Shown here: positions 52,353 to 59,902 of the stretch, piece after piece
Layout of the letters: the number at the start of each line of letters is the position of its first letter
How positions within the stretch are numbered: the first letter of the stretch is position 1
Source of the DNA: Gammaproteobacteria bacterium
GTDB lineage: Bacteria; Pseudomonadota; Gammaproteobacteria; Steroidobacterales; GCA-2729495
NCBI GenBank assembly: GCA_015709695.1
Contig: CP054183.1
Location: 2,530,992 to 2,594,991 of the forward strand
Length of the DNA: 64,000 nt
Direction: 5' to 3'
Position numbers and translations under genes: made by a program
The notes under the pieces: generated by a model
Told to the model about the DNA's origin: nothing
Database searches by the model: none
Seen by the model: the letters and a program-made list of their open reading frames with translations, nothing else

Positions 52353-54266
52353 TCAGTTGGGATCCGCGCAGTTCAGCACGGTGCCGAAGGGGCTTTCTTC
52401 GCCGGGCGGCGTCGCCGAGACATTGTTGACGTCCTCGGCCTTGGCATCGAGCAGGAATTGCTGGGCACGCGCGAACTCGGTACCCGATACCGAGGCACTC
52501 GCCTCGATCTCGGCACGCACCCACCAGTTGTAGTTCTGCGGGTAGATCACGCAGACCCGGGCGAGCCCCTGGTTATTGGTGCTGACCGCCACGGCGGTAC
52601 TGCCGGCATTGGCCGTCGCGCAGGGATTGGTGGCGGGTGCCGAGGGGCTCACCGCCGCAACGGTGGCAATGTTGCCCGCCTCCAGGCGGCCGCTGCCGTT
52701 GATGTCCTCGAGGGGGTCGAGGATGCCGTTGCGGTTGGTGTCCTCGTCGTTGCAGGACTGGTAGTTGACACCTTCCGTACCTCGGCCCCAGCTGGTCATT
52801 CCCTGCACCATCGCGCCCTTGTAGTACTTGACCGAGTTGAGGCTGACCTGCACCACCTTGTTGGCGACGGCTGCACCGACGGAATCGGTGACGATGATGT
52901 CCCATTCCTTGGCGAACGACGCTGTGGTCGGCTCGAACAGGTCATTGCCGGTGCCGAGCGAGATGAACAGCGCCTGCTGTGCCACCGTGAGCTGGACCGA
53001 GTCCTCGGCCAGGGGCGGATTCAGGGGGTTCGGGTCCGGAACATAGGCATGAAGCGTGACACCATTCTGGGCGGTGGCGTTGGGTCCGGCGGTGTACACC
53101 GCCTGCGCCGTTCCCACCGAATTGGTGGTGACGCTGCCCGGTGCGATGCCGGCACCGCCACTGGTATCGCTGACCACCTCGAAGTAGACCACAGCGTTCT
53201 TCACCACCTGCTGGTTCACGTCACGCACCACCGCGGTCAGCGTGGACTGGCCACTCACCGGCACCGTGAACGGTGACGCCTGAAGATCCAGCGATGCCGG
53301 GTTGGTGGCGACGAACTCGATATTCAGCGTTGCCGTGGTGTTACTGACCGGATCTCGGGCGGTGACAATGGCGCTACCCGCCGTGCTGCTGGTAATGGTG
53401 GCCTGGGCGACGCCACCGGCAGTCGGCAACACGCCGGAGACCGAACCCCGGGTCGTGGAGAACTGGACGACGGAACCATTGGGGACCGGGTTGCCATTCT
53501 GCAGCCACTGCAGCTGCACCACCTGCCCGGTGTTGAGGATGACCTCCGAGTTCGGTGCAGGCGCGATGAAGGCGAAGGAATCGCCGGAGATGCTGACATC
53601 CGCCGTGGCCGTCATGCCCATGGCCGTGGCCGTGACTGTGTCACCGCCGCCGGAACCCGCCGTACCAGCCGTCAGTGTACCGTCCGCACTGCCTGAAGCA
53701 TTGGTGGTGCGGGTCGGCGGACTCACGACATTGCCATTGGCGGAGGTAAACGCTACCGAAATCCCGCTGATGCCGGCGCCAGCAGAATCCTTCAGCGACG
53801 CAGTGAACTGACCAGTGCTGTTCAACGCCAGTGCTGGCGGGCCAGTGAGGCTGAGGGTCGTGCCGACAACAGCGATACTGAGCGTCTGCGTTATACCTGC
53901 GGTCGCAGTGACCGTGATGATGCGATTGGTGGGGTCGAGGCCGTTGGTCAGTTCAGCTGTAGCCGTGCCATTGGCGTCCGTGGTGCCTTGCGTGACCAGC
54001 AACGCGCCGGAGTCGGCGCTCAAGGCCACCGGCACGTTGGCGACGACGTTGTTGCTCGCATTACGGACGATGGCAGTGATCAGCACCTTCTCTGAGCCCG
54101 TCTTGTCGGACGGCAGCTGCGTGTTGTTGGCGATCAGCTGTATCGATGCGACAGATCCAGCGGCCGTGTTGCCATCGGGCGGCGAAAGGATGGACCCGCC
54201 ACCACCGCCGCAAGCGGCCAGCACCAGCGCCAGCAGGGAAACCAGAAGTGTGCGATTTCTGTTCAT
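52353..54266 (-). CDS. Surface lipoprotein with Big-1-type Ig-like repeats
   Basis: A 637-residue lipoprotein. Lipobox LAAC, then a glycine run. About residues 45-500 form several bacterial Ig-like (Big-1) domains of about 95 residues, recognisable by VLITAIVRNASNNVVANVPV and TATAELTNGLDPTNRIITVT, repeated in diverged form. Near residue 515, EDTNRNGILDPLEDINGSGR resembles a calcium-binding loop. Intimin/invasin-type Big-1 domains act as surface spacers, so a role in adhesion or at the pilus secretin is plausible. It lies just downstream of pilQ. Somewhat lower GC and more Thr/Asn than its neighbours. Confidence 0.8.
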   Translation of the reverse strand: MNRNRTLLVSLLALVLAACGGGGGSILSPPDGNTAAGSVASIQLIANNTQLPSDKTGSEKVLITAIVRNASNNVVANVPVALSADSGALLVTQGTTDANGTATAELTNGLDPTNRIITVTATAGITQTLSIAVVGTTLSLTGPPALALNSTGQFTASLKDSAGAGISGISVAFTSANGNVVSPPTRTTNASGSADGTLTAGTAGSGGGDTVTATAMGMTATADVSISGDSFAFIAPAPNSEVILNTGQVVQLQWLQNGNPVPNGSVVQFSTTRGSVSGVLPTAGGVAQATITSSTAGSAIVTARDPVSNTTATLNIEFVATNPASLDLQASPFTVPVSGQSTLTAVVRDVNQQVVKNAVVYFEVVSDTSGGAGIAPGSVTTNSVGTAQAVYTAGPNATAQNGVTLHAYVPDPNPLNPPLAEDSVQLTVAQQALFISLGTGNDLFEPTTASFAKEWDIIVTDSVGAAVANKVVQVSLNSVKYYKGAMVQGMTSWGRGTEGVNYQSCNDEDTNRNGILDPLEDINGSGRLEAGNIATVAAVSPSAPATNPCATANAGSTAVAVSTNNQGLARVCVIYPQNYNWWVRAEIEASASVSGTEFARAQQFLLDAKAEDVNNVSATPPGEESPFGTVLNCADPN

Positions 54267-54305
54267 GGGTACAAGATCCTCAGCGATGCCCCGTACGGCA
54301 CCCGA

Positions 54306-56558
54306 TCAATAAATGCTCGAGCCTTCCTTCAGGATCTTCGGCGTGACGAAGATCAGCAGCTCGGACTTTTTCGAGACGCGCGTGCTGGAACGGAACAGGT
54401 AGCCGAGCCCGGGAATGTCGCCGAGGAACGGCACCTTGCGCATGTCCTCGCCCTGCTCGGTCTCGTAGATACCGCCGAGGACGACGGTCTGGCCGTTGTT
54501 GACCAGCACCTGGGTCTCGACCGAGCGGGTGTCGATGCTGGGCACCTGGCCGCCGCGCTCGTTGGTGATGACCTTGCCGACGCTGTCCTTGGTGACCCGC
54601 AGGTCCATGATGATGCGGTCATCCGGCGTGATCTGCGGCTTCACGGTGAGCGACAGCACCGCTTCCTTGAACTGCGTGCTGGTGGCGCCGCTGCTGGATG
54701 ATTCCTGGTAGGGGATCTCCACGCCCTGCTTGATGAAGGCTTCCTTCTGGTTGGCCGTGATGACCCGCGGCGAGGAAATCACCTCGCCCCGGCCCTCGGC
54801 CTGCAACGCCGAGAGTTCCAGGTCGACGAGGAAATTCTCGTTGAGCAGCGCCACCGCCAGCCGTCCGGCCGGATTGGCCACCGGCAGGTTGACGTTGAAG
54901 CGGTCATTCAGCGTCGGCGTCGTCACCGGGTAGGGGTTGCCGGTGCTGTTGATGTTGCTGATGGCCGAGCCGACGATCGTGTCGTTGCCGGCTGCGCTGC
55001 CGGTGGTGGACAGCAGGCTGCTGCCGTGGTCATCCACCGCGGTGACGCCCCAGCGGACGCCGAGGTCGCGGCTGAAGTCGTCACGGACCACCACCACGCG
55101 CGATTCGATGAGCACCTGGCGGACCGGGATATCGAGGGTCGACACCAGCCGGCGGATATCGGTCACCCGCTCCGCGGTGTCCTGCACCAGCAAGGTGTTG
55201 GTGCGCTCGTCGAGGGCCACCGAACCACGCTCGGACAGCAGCGAGTTCTGGCTCTTGCCCTTGATGAGCTTGGCGAGGTCGTCCGCCTTCGCATAGTTGA
55301 CCTGCAGGTACTCCGAGACCAGCGGCTCGAGCTGGCGGATCTCCTTGCGCGCCTCGAGGTCGGCCTTCTCGCGGGCGGCGATCTCCTCCGCCGGCGCGAT
55401 GATCATGACATTGCCGTTCTGGCGCTTGTCGAGACCCTTGGTGGCCAGCACGATGTCCAGCGCCTGGTCCCAGGGCACGCTCTGCAGGCGCAGGGTGACG
55501 TTGCCCTGCACCGAGTCGGAGACGACGATATTGCGGCCGCTGACATCGGCCAGCAGCTGCAGCACCGCGCGGGTCTCGATGTCCTGGAAGTTGAGCGTCA
55601 GCTTCTCGCCGGAGTACTGCTTGTCCGGGCTGAACAGCGTGGCCTTCTGCTCGACCGCGGCCTTGACGACCGGCTTCACCTCGACGGTGAACACCTTGTC
55701 GGACTGGTAGGCCAGCTCATCGAAGTTGCCGTGCGCGGCGATCACGATGCGGGCATTGGCGCCCACGCGGGAGACGTCCACGGTGTCCACGGGGGTGGCG
55801 AAGTCCGTCACGTCCAGGCGCTTGACCATGGAATCCGGGAGCTGGGTATTGCCCAGGGTCAGCACGATCTGGCCGGCTTCCTTGCGCACATCGACCGGCG
55901 CTCCGACCTCGGAGAGATTGAGGATCACGCGCCCGCCGCCGTTCTCCGCGCGGCGGAAGTCGACAGCCTGGATGCTGCGGGCGGCACCCGGGGTTGTGGC
56001 CGAGGCGCCGCCCGGTGCGGCGACTGCCGGGGCCGAGGCGGCCTCGGCGCTTGCGGTGGAGGTGGCCGCGCCGGAGCCCGGCGTGCCCAGCGTCACGAAC
56101 ACGCTGTTGCCGGCAACGCGCGTCTGGTAGGGCACCATGGTGTCGAGATTGAGGACGACACGGGTGCGACCACCCGATTCGGCGGCCAGCACGGTCGCCA
56201 GGTTGCCGATCCCGACGTCCTTGCGCCGTGACTGCAGCGCGATCACGGTGTTGGGGAGATCCAGAGCGATACGGGCCGGGTTCTCGATCGTGAAGGACAG
56301 CGGCTCCGGTGCGGCGCCGGAGAGCTTGAGCTCCAGCTCCACCTTGTTCCCCGGCAGGGTCTGCACCTGCACGTCCTGCAACTGCAGGGCCGCATCGGCG
56401 GCCAGCGCACCCGAAGTCGCCAGTACCAGGCCCGCCAGCACCGCGAGCGCGGTGAGGATGGCCATGGCCCCGGCGGCGAGTGCCCGCCCGAGCAAACCGC
56501 CGTCGACACCCGATGCCCCGGGCGCCCGGAATACTACTGCTGGCCTAGCCGTGCTCAT
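54306..56558 (-). CDS. pilQ: Type IV pilus secretin
   Basis: A 750-residue outer-membrane secretin through which the type IV pilus leaves the cell. A signal segment (about 20-50) is followed by AMIN-type domains (about 60-300) that bind peptidoglycan. An STN/N0 domain includes NFQDIETRAVLQLLADVSGRNI, then N1 and NTLLVQDTAERVTDIRRL. The secretin pore domain from about residue 480 has GRGEVISSPRVITANQKEA and ends KKSELLIFVTPKIL. The ATG at 56558, 9 bp after GGGAG, is preferred over a GTG at 56564. Last gene of pilMNOPQ. Confidence 0.96.
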   Translation of the reverse strand: MSTARPAVVFRAPGASGVDGGLLGRALAAGAMAILTALAVLAGLVLATSGALAADAALQLQDVQVQTLPGNKVELELKLSGAAPEPLSFTIENPARIALDLPNTVIALQSRRKDVGIGNLATVLAAESGGRTRVVLNLDTMVPYQTRVAGNSVFVTLGTPGSGAATSTASAEAASAPAVAAPGGASATTPGAARSIQAVDFRRAENGGGRVILNLSEVGAPVDVRKEAGQIVLTLGNTQLPDSMVKRLDVTDFATPVDTVDVSRVGANARIVIAAHGNFDELAYQSDKVFTVEVKPVVKAAVEQKATLFSPDKQYSGEKLTLNFQDIETRAVLQLLADVSGRNIVVSDSVQGNVTLRLQSVPWDQALDIVLATKGLDKRQNGNVMIIAPAEEIAAREKADLEARKEIRQLEPLVSEYLQVNYAKADDLAKLIKGKSQNSLLSERGSVALDERTNTLLVQDTAERVTDIRRLVSTLDIPVRQVLIESRVVVVRDDFSRDLGVRWGVTAVDDHGSSLLSTTGSAAGNDTIVGSAISNINSTGNPYPVTTPTLNDRFNVNLPVANPAGRLAVALLNENFLVDLELSALQAEGRGEVISSPRVITANQKEAFIKQGVEIPYQESSSSGATSTQFKEAVLSLTVKPQITPDDRIIMDLRVTKDSVGKVITNERGGQVPSIDTRSVETQVLVNNGQTVVLGGIYETEQGEDMRKVPFLGDIPGLGYLFRSSTRVSKKSELLIFVTPKILKEGSSIY

Positions 56559-56596
56559 CGTCACTTACTCCCACGCTCTCCCCCTGGGGGGCGCTG

Positions 56597-57112
56597 TCAG
56601 TCGGACAGGCCTATGGCCGCCGACCGCTTGTAGAAACCGCCGATGCCATCCGGCACCAACTCCTCGACCTTGACCTCGCCCTCGGTCACCGATACCACGC
56701 GGCCATCGTTCTGGCCGACGTAGTTGCCCGGCACCACGCGGTGCACCAGGCCGTCCTGGGCCTGCAGCAGTGCGTAACGCTGGTGATCCTTCTGCAGAGT
56801 CCCGACCATCTTCAGGGTGTCGAGAGGGAACTGCTCCAGGTACTCCTTGGGACGGTTCGCCTCCGGGCGCGGGCCTGCATTGGCACGTCCCTTCGGCGAA
56901 TCGGGCGCGAACGGCGAGCGCAGCGACTGCGCCTCGTAGGTGAAGGTCTCGTAAGGCTTGACCTGCGGCAACGGCTCGATGCGGCCGCCGGGGCGCGCCT
57001 TGACGTCATTGATGTACTTGTCGAGGTCGTCGTTGCCGCCGACGCAACCGGCCACGGACAGCGCCAGCAGCGGGAGCAGCATACGCACGAGCTTGTGGCT
57101 GAGCGACGTCAT
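56597..57112 (-). CDS. pilP: Type IV pilus assembly lipoprotein
   Basis: A 171-residue inner-membrane-anchored lipoprotein that links the PilNO complex to secretin PilQ. The signal peptide ends in VAGC; the next 60 residues (DLDKYINDVKARPGGRIEPL, then YEAQSLRSPFAP) are the unstructured linker, and the folded beta-domain runs from KMVGTLQ to the end (VEELVPDGIGGFYKRSA). The ATG at 57112 is 4 bases before the pilO stop. It matches PilP in order and length. Confidence 0.95.
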   Translation of the reverse strand: MTSLSHKLVRMLLPLLALSVAGCVGGNDDLDKYINDVKARPGGRIEPLPQVKPYETFTYEAQSLRSPFAPDSPKGRANAGPRPEANRPKEYLEQFPLDTLKMVGTLQKDHQRYALLQAQDGLVHRVVPGNYVGQNDGRVVSVTEGEVKVEELVPDGIGGFYKRSAAIGLSD

Positions 57113-57116
57113 GGCC

Positions 57117-57818
57117 TTAACCCGCCTTCTTCGCCTGTCCGGGGCTCGCCGGCTTGCCCTTGGGCGCCGCACCCGGCTTGGTTCCAACCCGTGGCGCGCC
57201 CTTGCCCTCGGCGGGAGCGGCTTCGCTCTCATCGAGGTATCGATAGGTCTTGGCGGTCACGTTGAGGATCAGCTGGTCGGCAGGTGCATCCTTGCCGGCC
57301 GGCGTGATCTCGATGTCATGCAGGGTCACGATGCGGGGCAGGGCGGCGATGTCGCTGACGAAGCGGCCGAACTCGTGGTAGGAGCCCCGCAGGCGGATCT
57401 TGATGGGTTTCTCCGCGTAGAAATCCTTGCGGATCTCGTCCATCGGCTGGAACAGCTCCTCCTGGAGGCCTGCCGCCAGACCGGTCTGGGAAATGTCCAC
57501 CAGCAGGTTCGGGATCTCGGTCTTGCCGGGCAGCTGGCGCAGCATGGTGCCGAAGGAGCGCTCCATCTCGGCCAGTTGCGCCTTGTAGGCACTGAAGTTG
57601 GCAGCCTTCTTCTGCTTCTGCTCGAAGGACTGGCGCAGCTCCCGCTCCTCGCGCTCGGCCTTCTCCAGCAGCGGCATCTGGTTCTTCCACACGATCATGT
57701 AGAAGCCGCCGACCGCGACCACGAGGAAGAAGACGCCGACGAAGAAGGCGTGGAAGACTCCCGGCCAGCGCCCGATGTCATTGAAGTCGAGCTGGCGGAG
57801 TTGCTCGAGGAAGTTCAC
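57117..57818 (-). CDS. pilO: Type IV pilus inner-membrane protein PilO
   Basis: A 233-residue protein forming a PilN/PilO heterodimer in the alignment complex. One membrane helix (FHAFFVGVFFLVVAVGGFYMI) follows a 25-residue cytoplasmic start; a coiled coil (about 50-90) and a ferredoxin-like periplasmic domain come next. The C-terminal 35 residues are Lys/Pro/Ala-rich (KGAPRVGTKPGAAPKGKPAS), which is unusual for PilO. Its ATG shares four bases with the pilN stop. Confidence 0.94.
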   Translation of the reverse strand: MNFLEQLRQLDFNDIGRWPGVFHAFFVGVFFLVVAVGGFYMIVWKNQMPLLEKAEREERELRQSFEQKQKKAANFSAYKAQLAEMERSFGTMLRQLPGKTEIPNLLVDISQTGLAAGLQEELFQPMDEIRKDFYAEKPIKIRLRGSYHEFGRFVSDIAALPRIVTLHDIEITPAGKDAPADQLILNVTAKTYRYLDESEAAPAEGKGAPRVGTKPGAAPKGKPASPGQAKKAG

Positions 57819-58396
57819 GGCTTGCTCCCCTCCTCACGGGTCGAGGCCTGCTTGACCATCACCGTGAACTCACTGGCCCGCGGCGCGTTGGCGTCACCCT
57901 TCTTTCCGGTGGACTTGACCTCCACGACCTCGAGATCGGGGTCCTTGAGCCAGCCGGACTTGTCGACGTTGCGCATGAACGCCGATACGCGCGTATTGGA
58001 TTCCGCCGCACCCTTGATCTCGATGCTGGCACCCTTCTGCTTGATCGAGCTGAGGCTCACGCCGTCGGGCAGGGTACGCACCAGCTGGTCGAAGACATGG
58101 ACGATCTCCGGGCGGCTGCGCTGCAACTGCTCGATGATCTCCATGCGGGCCAGCAGGCTTTCCTTCTTCGCCTCCAGGTCGAGGATCTCCTTGATGCGCA
58201 TGTCGAGCGCCTGGATCTCGCCTTTCAGCAGGCCGTTGCGGGCATGCTGATTGTCGATGATGGCACCCATGACGAGGTTGGCCAGGCCGACCACGATAGC
58301 CGCCGCGACCACGGCGCCAGCCAGTCCCATGAAGAACTGGTTGCGCCGTTTGGCGCGCAGGGCCGCGCGCCACGGCAACAGGTTAATAATTGGCAT
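57815..58396 (-). CDS. pilN: Type IV pilus inner-membrane protein PilN
   Basis: A 193-residue single-pass membrane protein beginning MPIINLLPWR, the motif bound in the groove of PilM. A membrane helix (FFMGLAGAVVAAAIVVGLAN) follows, then a coiled coil (MRIKEILDLEAKKESLLARM) and a periplasmic ferredoxin-like domain. The ATG at 58396 overlaps pilM by 14 bases. All features match the PilN family. Confidence 0.95.
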   Translation of the reverse strand: MPIINLLPWRAALRAKRRNQFFMGLAGAVVAAAIVVGLANLVMGAIIDNQHARNGLLKGEIQALDMRIKEILDLEAKKESLLARMEIIEQLQRSRPEIVHVFDQLVRTLPDGVSLSSIKQKGASIEIKGAAESNTRVSAFMRNVDKSGWLKDPDLEVVEVKSTGKKGDANAPRASEFTVMVKQASTREEGSKP

Positions 58397-59459
58397 GCGA
58401 GTCGAAACTCCGTAGCGCCAGCCCACAGGCCGTCAGCAGCGCCGTGGCGTCCTTGCGGATGCCCTGCGTCTTTGCCCGGGAGGAAAGCTTCATCTGCCCC
58501 AGCGGATCGCCGATCTCCGTGGGAATGCCAACCTTGCTGGAGATGACGTCGGCGACACCCGGAATGTTGGCGCAGCCGCCACACACCAGGATCTGGTCGG
58601 GCTGCTCGCGGTTGCTGCCCGACGCGAGGAAGAACTGCAGCGAGCGGCTGACCTGCTGGGTCATGTCGTCGATGAACGGATCGAGGACCTCCGGGGCGTA
58701 GTTGCTGGGCAGGCCGCCTTCCTTCTTGGCGCGGCCCGCATCCTCGAGCGACAGCCCGTAGGTACGCATGATTTCCTCGGTCAGCTGCTGGCCGCCGAAG
58801 GAGAAGTCGCGGGTGTAGACGACCCGCATGTCCTGCAGCACGCTGAAGGCCGTGTTGCTGGCGCCGAAATCCACCACCGCGATGAGGTGGCCCATGCCGC
58901 CGTCGGGCATCTGGTGGGCCATCAGCTGGCAGGCGTTCTCCAGCGCGAATGCCTCCACGTCCACCACGCGGGGTATCAGTCCGGCAGCCTCCACGGCCGC
59001 GCGGCGCTGGTCGACGTTCTCGGTGCGCGTCGCCACCAGCAGGATGTCGAGCATGTCGGGGTCGGCCTTCGATTCGCCGACGCGCTGGAAGTCGTAGCTG
59101 ACTTCCTCCATCGGGAACGGGATGTACTGGTCGGCCTGGATCTCGACCTGGGCCTCGAGCTGGCTGTCGCTGAGCGTCTTCGGCAACTGGATGATCTTGG
59201 TGATCGCCGCATCGCCGCTGATGCCGATGGCGACTTCGCGGGTCTTGGTGTTCGCGCGCTTCACGGCACGCCGGATGGCCTCGCCCACCGCAGCAGCATC
59301 GACGATGACCTTCTCGTTGATGGCGTTCGGCGGCGTCGGCTCGGCCGCGTAGCATTCCGCGCGACAATTGCTGACGGAGCCCGACAGCTCGATCAGCTTG
59401 ATCGACGACGTCGTGATGTCAAGTCCGATCAGGGGTTTCGATCGCGGCGAAAAAAGCAC
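58383..59459 (-). CDS. pilM: Type IV pilus actin-like ATPase PilM
   Basis: A 358-residue actin/FtsA-fold cytoplasmic protein that binds PilN and couples the membrane complex to the pilus motors. The phosphate-1 motif is GLDITTSSIKLIELSG, phosphate-2 is AVVDFGASNTAFSVL, and the adenosine motif is ILVCGGCANIPGVADVI. The GTG at 59459 follows AAGGGA. First gene of pilMNOPQ, with a long leader carrying a c-di-GMP riboswitch. Confidence 0.95.
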   Translation of the reverse strand: MLFSPRSKPLIGLDITTSSIKLIELSGSVSNCRAECYAAEPTPPNAINEKVIVDAAAVGEAIRRAVKRANTKTREVAIGISGDAAITKIIQLPKTLSDSQLEAQVEIQADQYIPFPMEEVSYDFQRVGESKADPDMLDILLVATRTENVDQRRAAVEAAGLIPRVVDVEAFALENACQLMAHQMPDGGMGHLIAVVDFGASNTAFSVLQDMRVVYTRDFSFGGQQLTEEIMRTYGLSLEDAGRAKKEGGLPSNYAPEVLDPFIDDMTQQVSRSLQFFLASGSNREQPDQILVCGGCANIPGVADVISSKVGIPTEIGDPLGQMKLSSRAKTQGIRKDATALLTACGLALRSFDSHANY

Positions 59460-59580
59460 GTCTTTTCCCTTCTATCTCGGCAACTTGCACAAGAAAAATC
59501 GGGCCCCACGTCAGGATCCCAATTTAACCATATATCACGGTCGTTACAAACCACTCGTGATGGCGTTCACGGGCCGGGAC

Positions 59581-59623
59581 AAAAACCCGGGCATGCACCG
59601 GCCAGCGAGCCGGTCTGGCCCAG
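59581..59623 (-). terminator. Candidate terminator in the pilM leader (riboswitch expression platform)
   Basis: On the minus strand CTGGGC (59618-59623) can pair with GCCCGG (59586-59591), with an inner ACCGGC/GCCGGT helix, followed by TTTTT (59581-59585). It lies about 100 bases downstream of the aptamer and 120 before the pilM start, as expected for transcriptional control. Pairing was judged by eye. Confidence 0.5.
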
Positions 59624-59718
59624 ACGATCGGAGAGGAACGGCAGCGCCCGCGAGGGAGCCCTGAACGGCGAGGTGCTGAGGCAGACGACGGCCCATCGGC
59701 AGATGTGCACTCCGTGGT

Positions 59719-59840
59719 CTGGCAACCCCGCTGTCCTAGGTTCCGGTACCGGTCGCGGCGGGCAGCCTTCCCGCCATGATCAACCCGGATTCCCTTAGAC
59801 CGGTGGCTTTGCGTCCTCACCTTTCGGTGAGTTTGCCCAA
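59719..59840 (-). ncRNA. c-di-GMP-I (GEMM) riboswitch upstream of pilM
   Basis: Read on the minus strand, the 5' part GGGCAAAC is followed by a CTCACC-GAAA-GGTGAG hairpin with the canonical GNRA loop, then GGACGCAAAGCC (59805-59816), the ligand-pocket core, ACCGGTCTAA, and at the 3' side CCTAGGACAGCGGGGTTGCC. This closely follows the Vc2 class I aptamer order, and GGGCAA pairs with the terminal TTGCC. The P3 arm is longer than usual, with an added hairpin GGCGGG/CCCGCC. It should bind cyclic di-GMP and control pilMNOPQ. Confidence 0.88.
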
Positions 59841-59880
59841 AATCCGCGGACAGGATGCATAATCGCCACCCCTGAGGCAA
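59824..59880. promoter_or_regulatory. Divergent promoter region of pilM and mrcA
   Basis: The 443-bp gap between pilM and mrcA holds the riboswitch, its candidate terminator and this AT-richer stretch. On the plus strand TTGCCC (59833-59838) and CATAAT (59858-59863) are 19 bp apart, a possible mrcA promoter. The minus-strand promoter of the pilM leader must lie in 59840-59880; TTGCCT (minus, about 59880) is a possible -35, with no good -10. Confidence 0.35.
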
Positions 59881-59902
59881 GGGATAACCGCCGGATTTTG
59901 CG

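Noticed and set aside
59500-59560. Second pilM promoter at TTGTAA-N17-TAAATT on the minus strand
   Set aside because: The boxes exist downstream of the candidate terminator and could bypass the riboswitch, but both are weak matches, so no feature is called.
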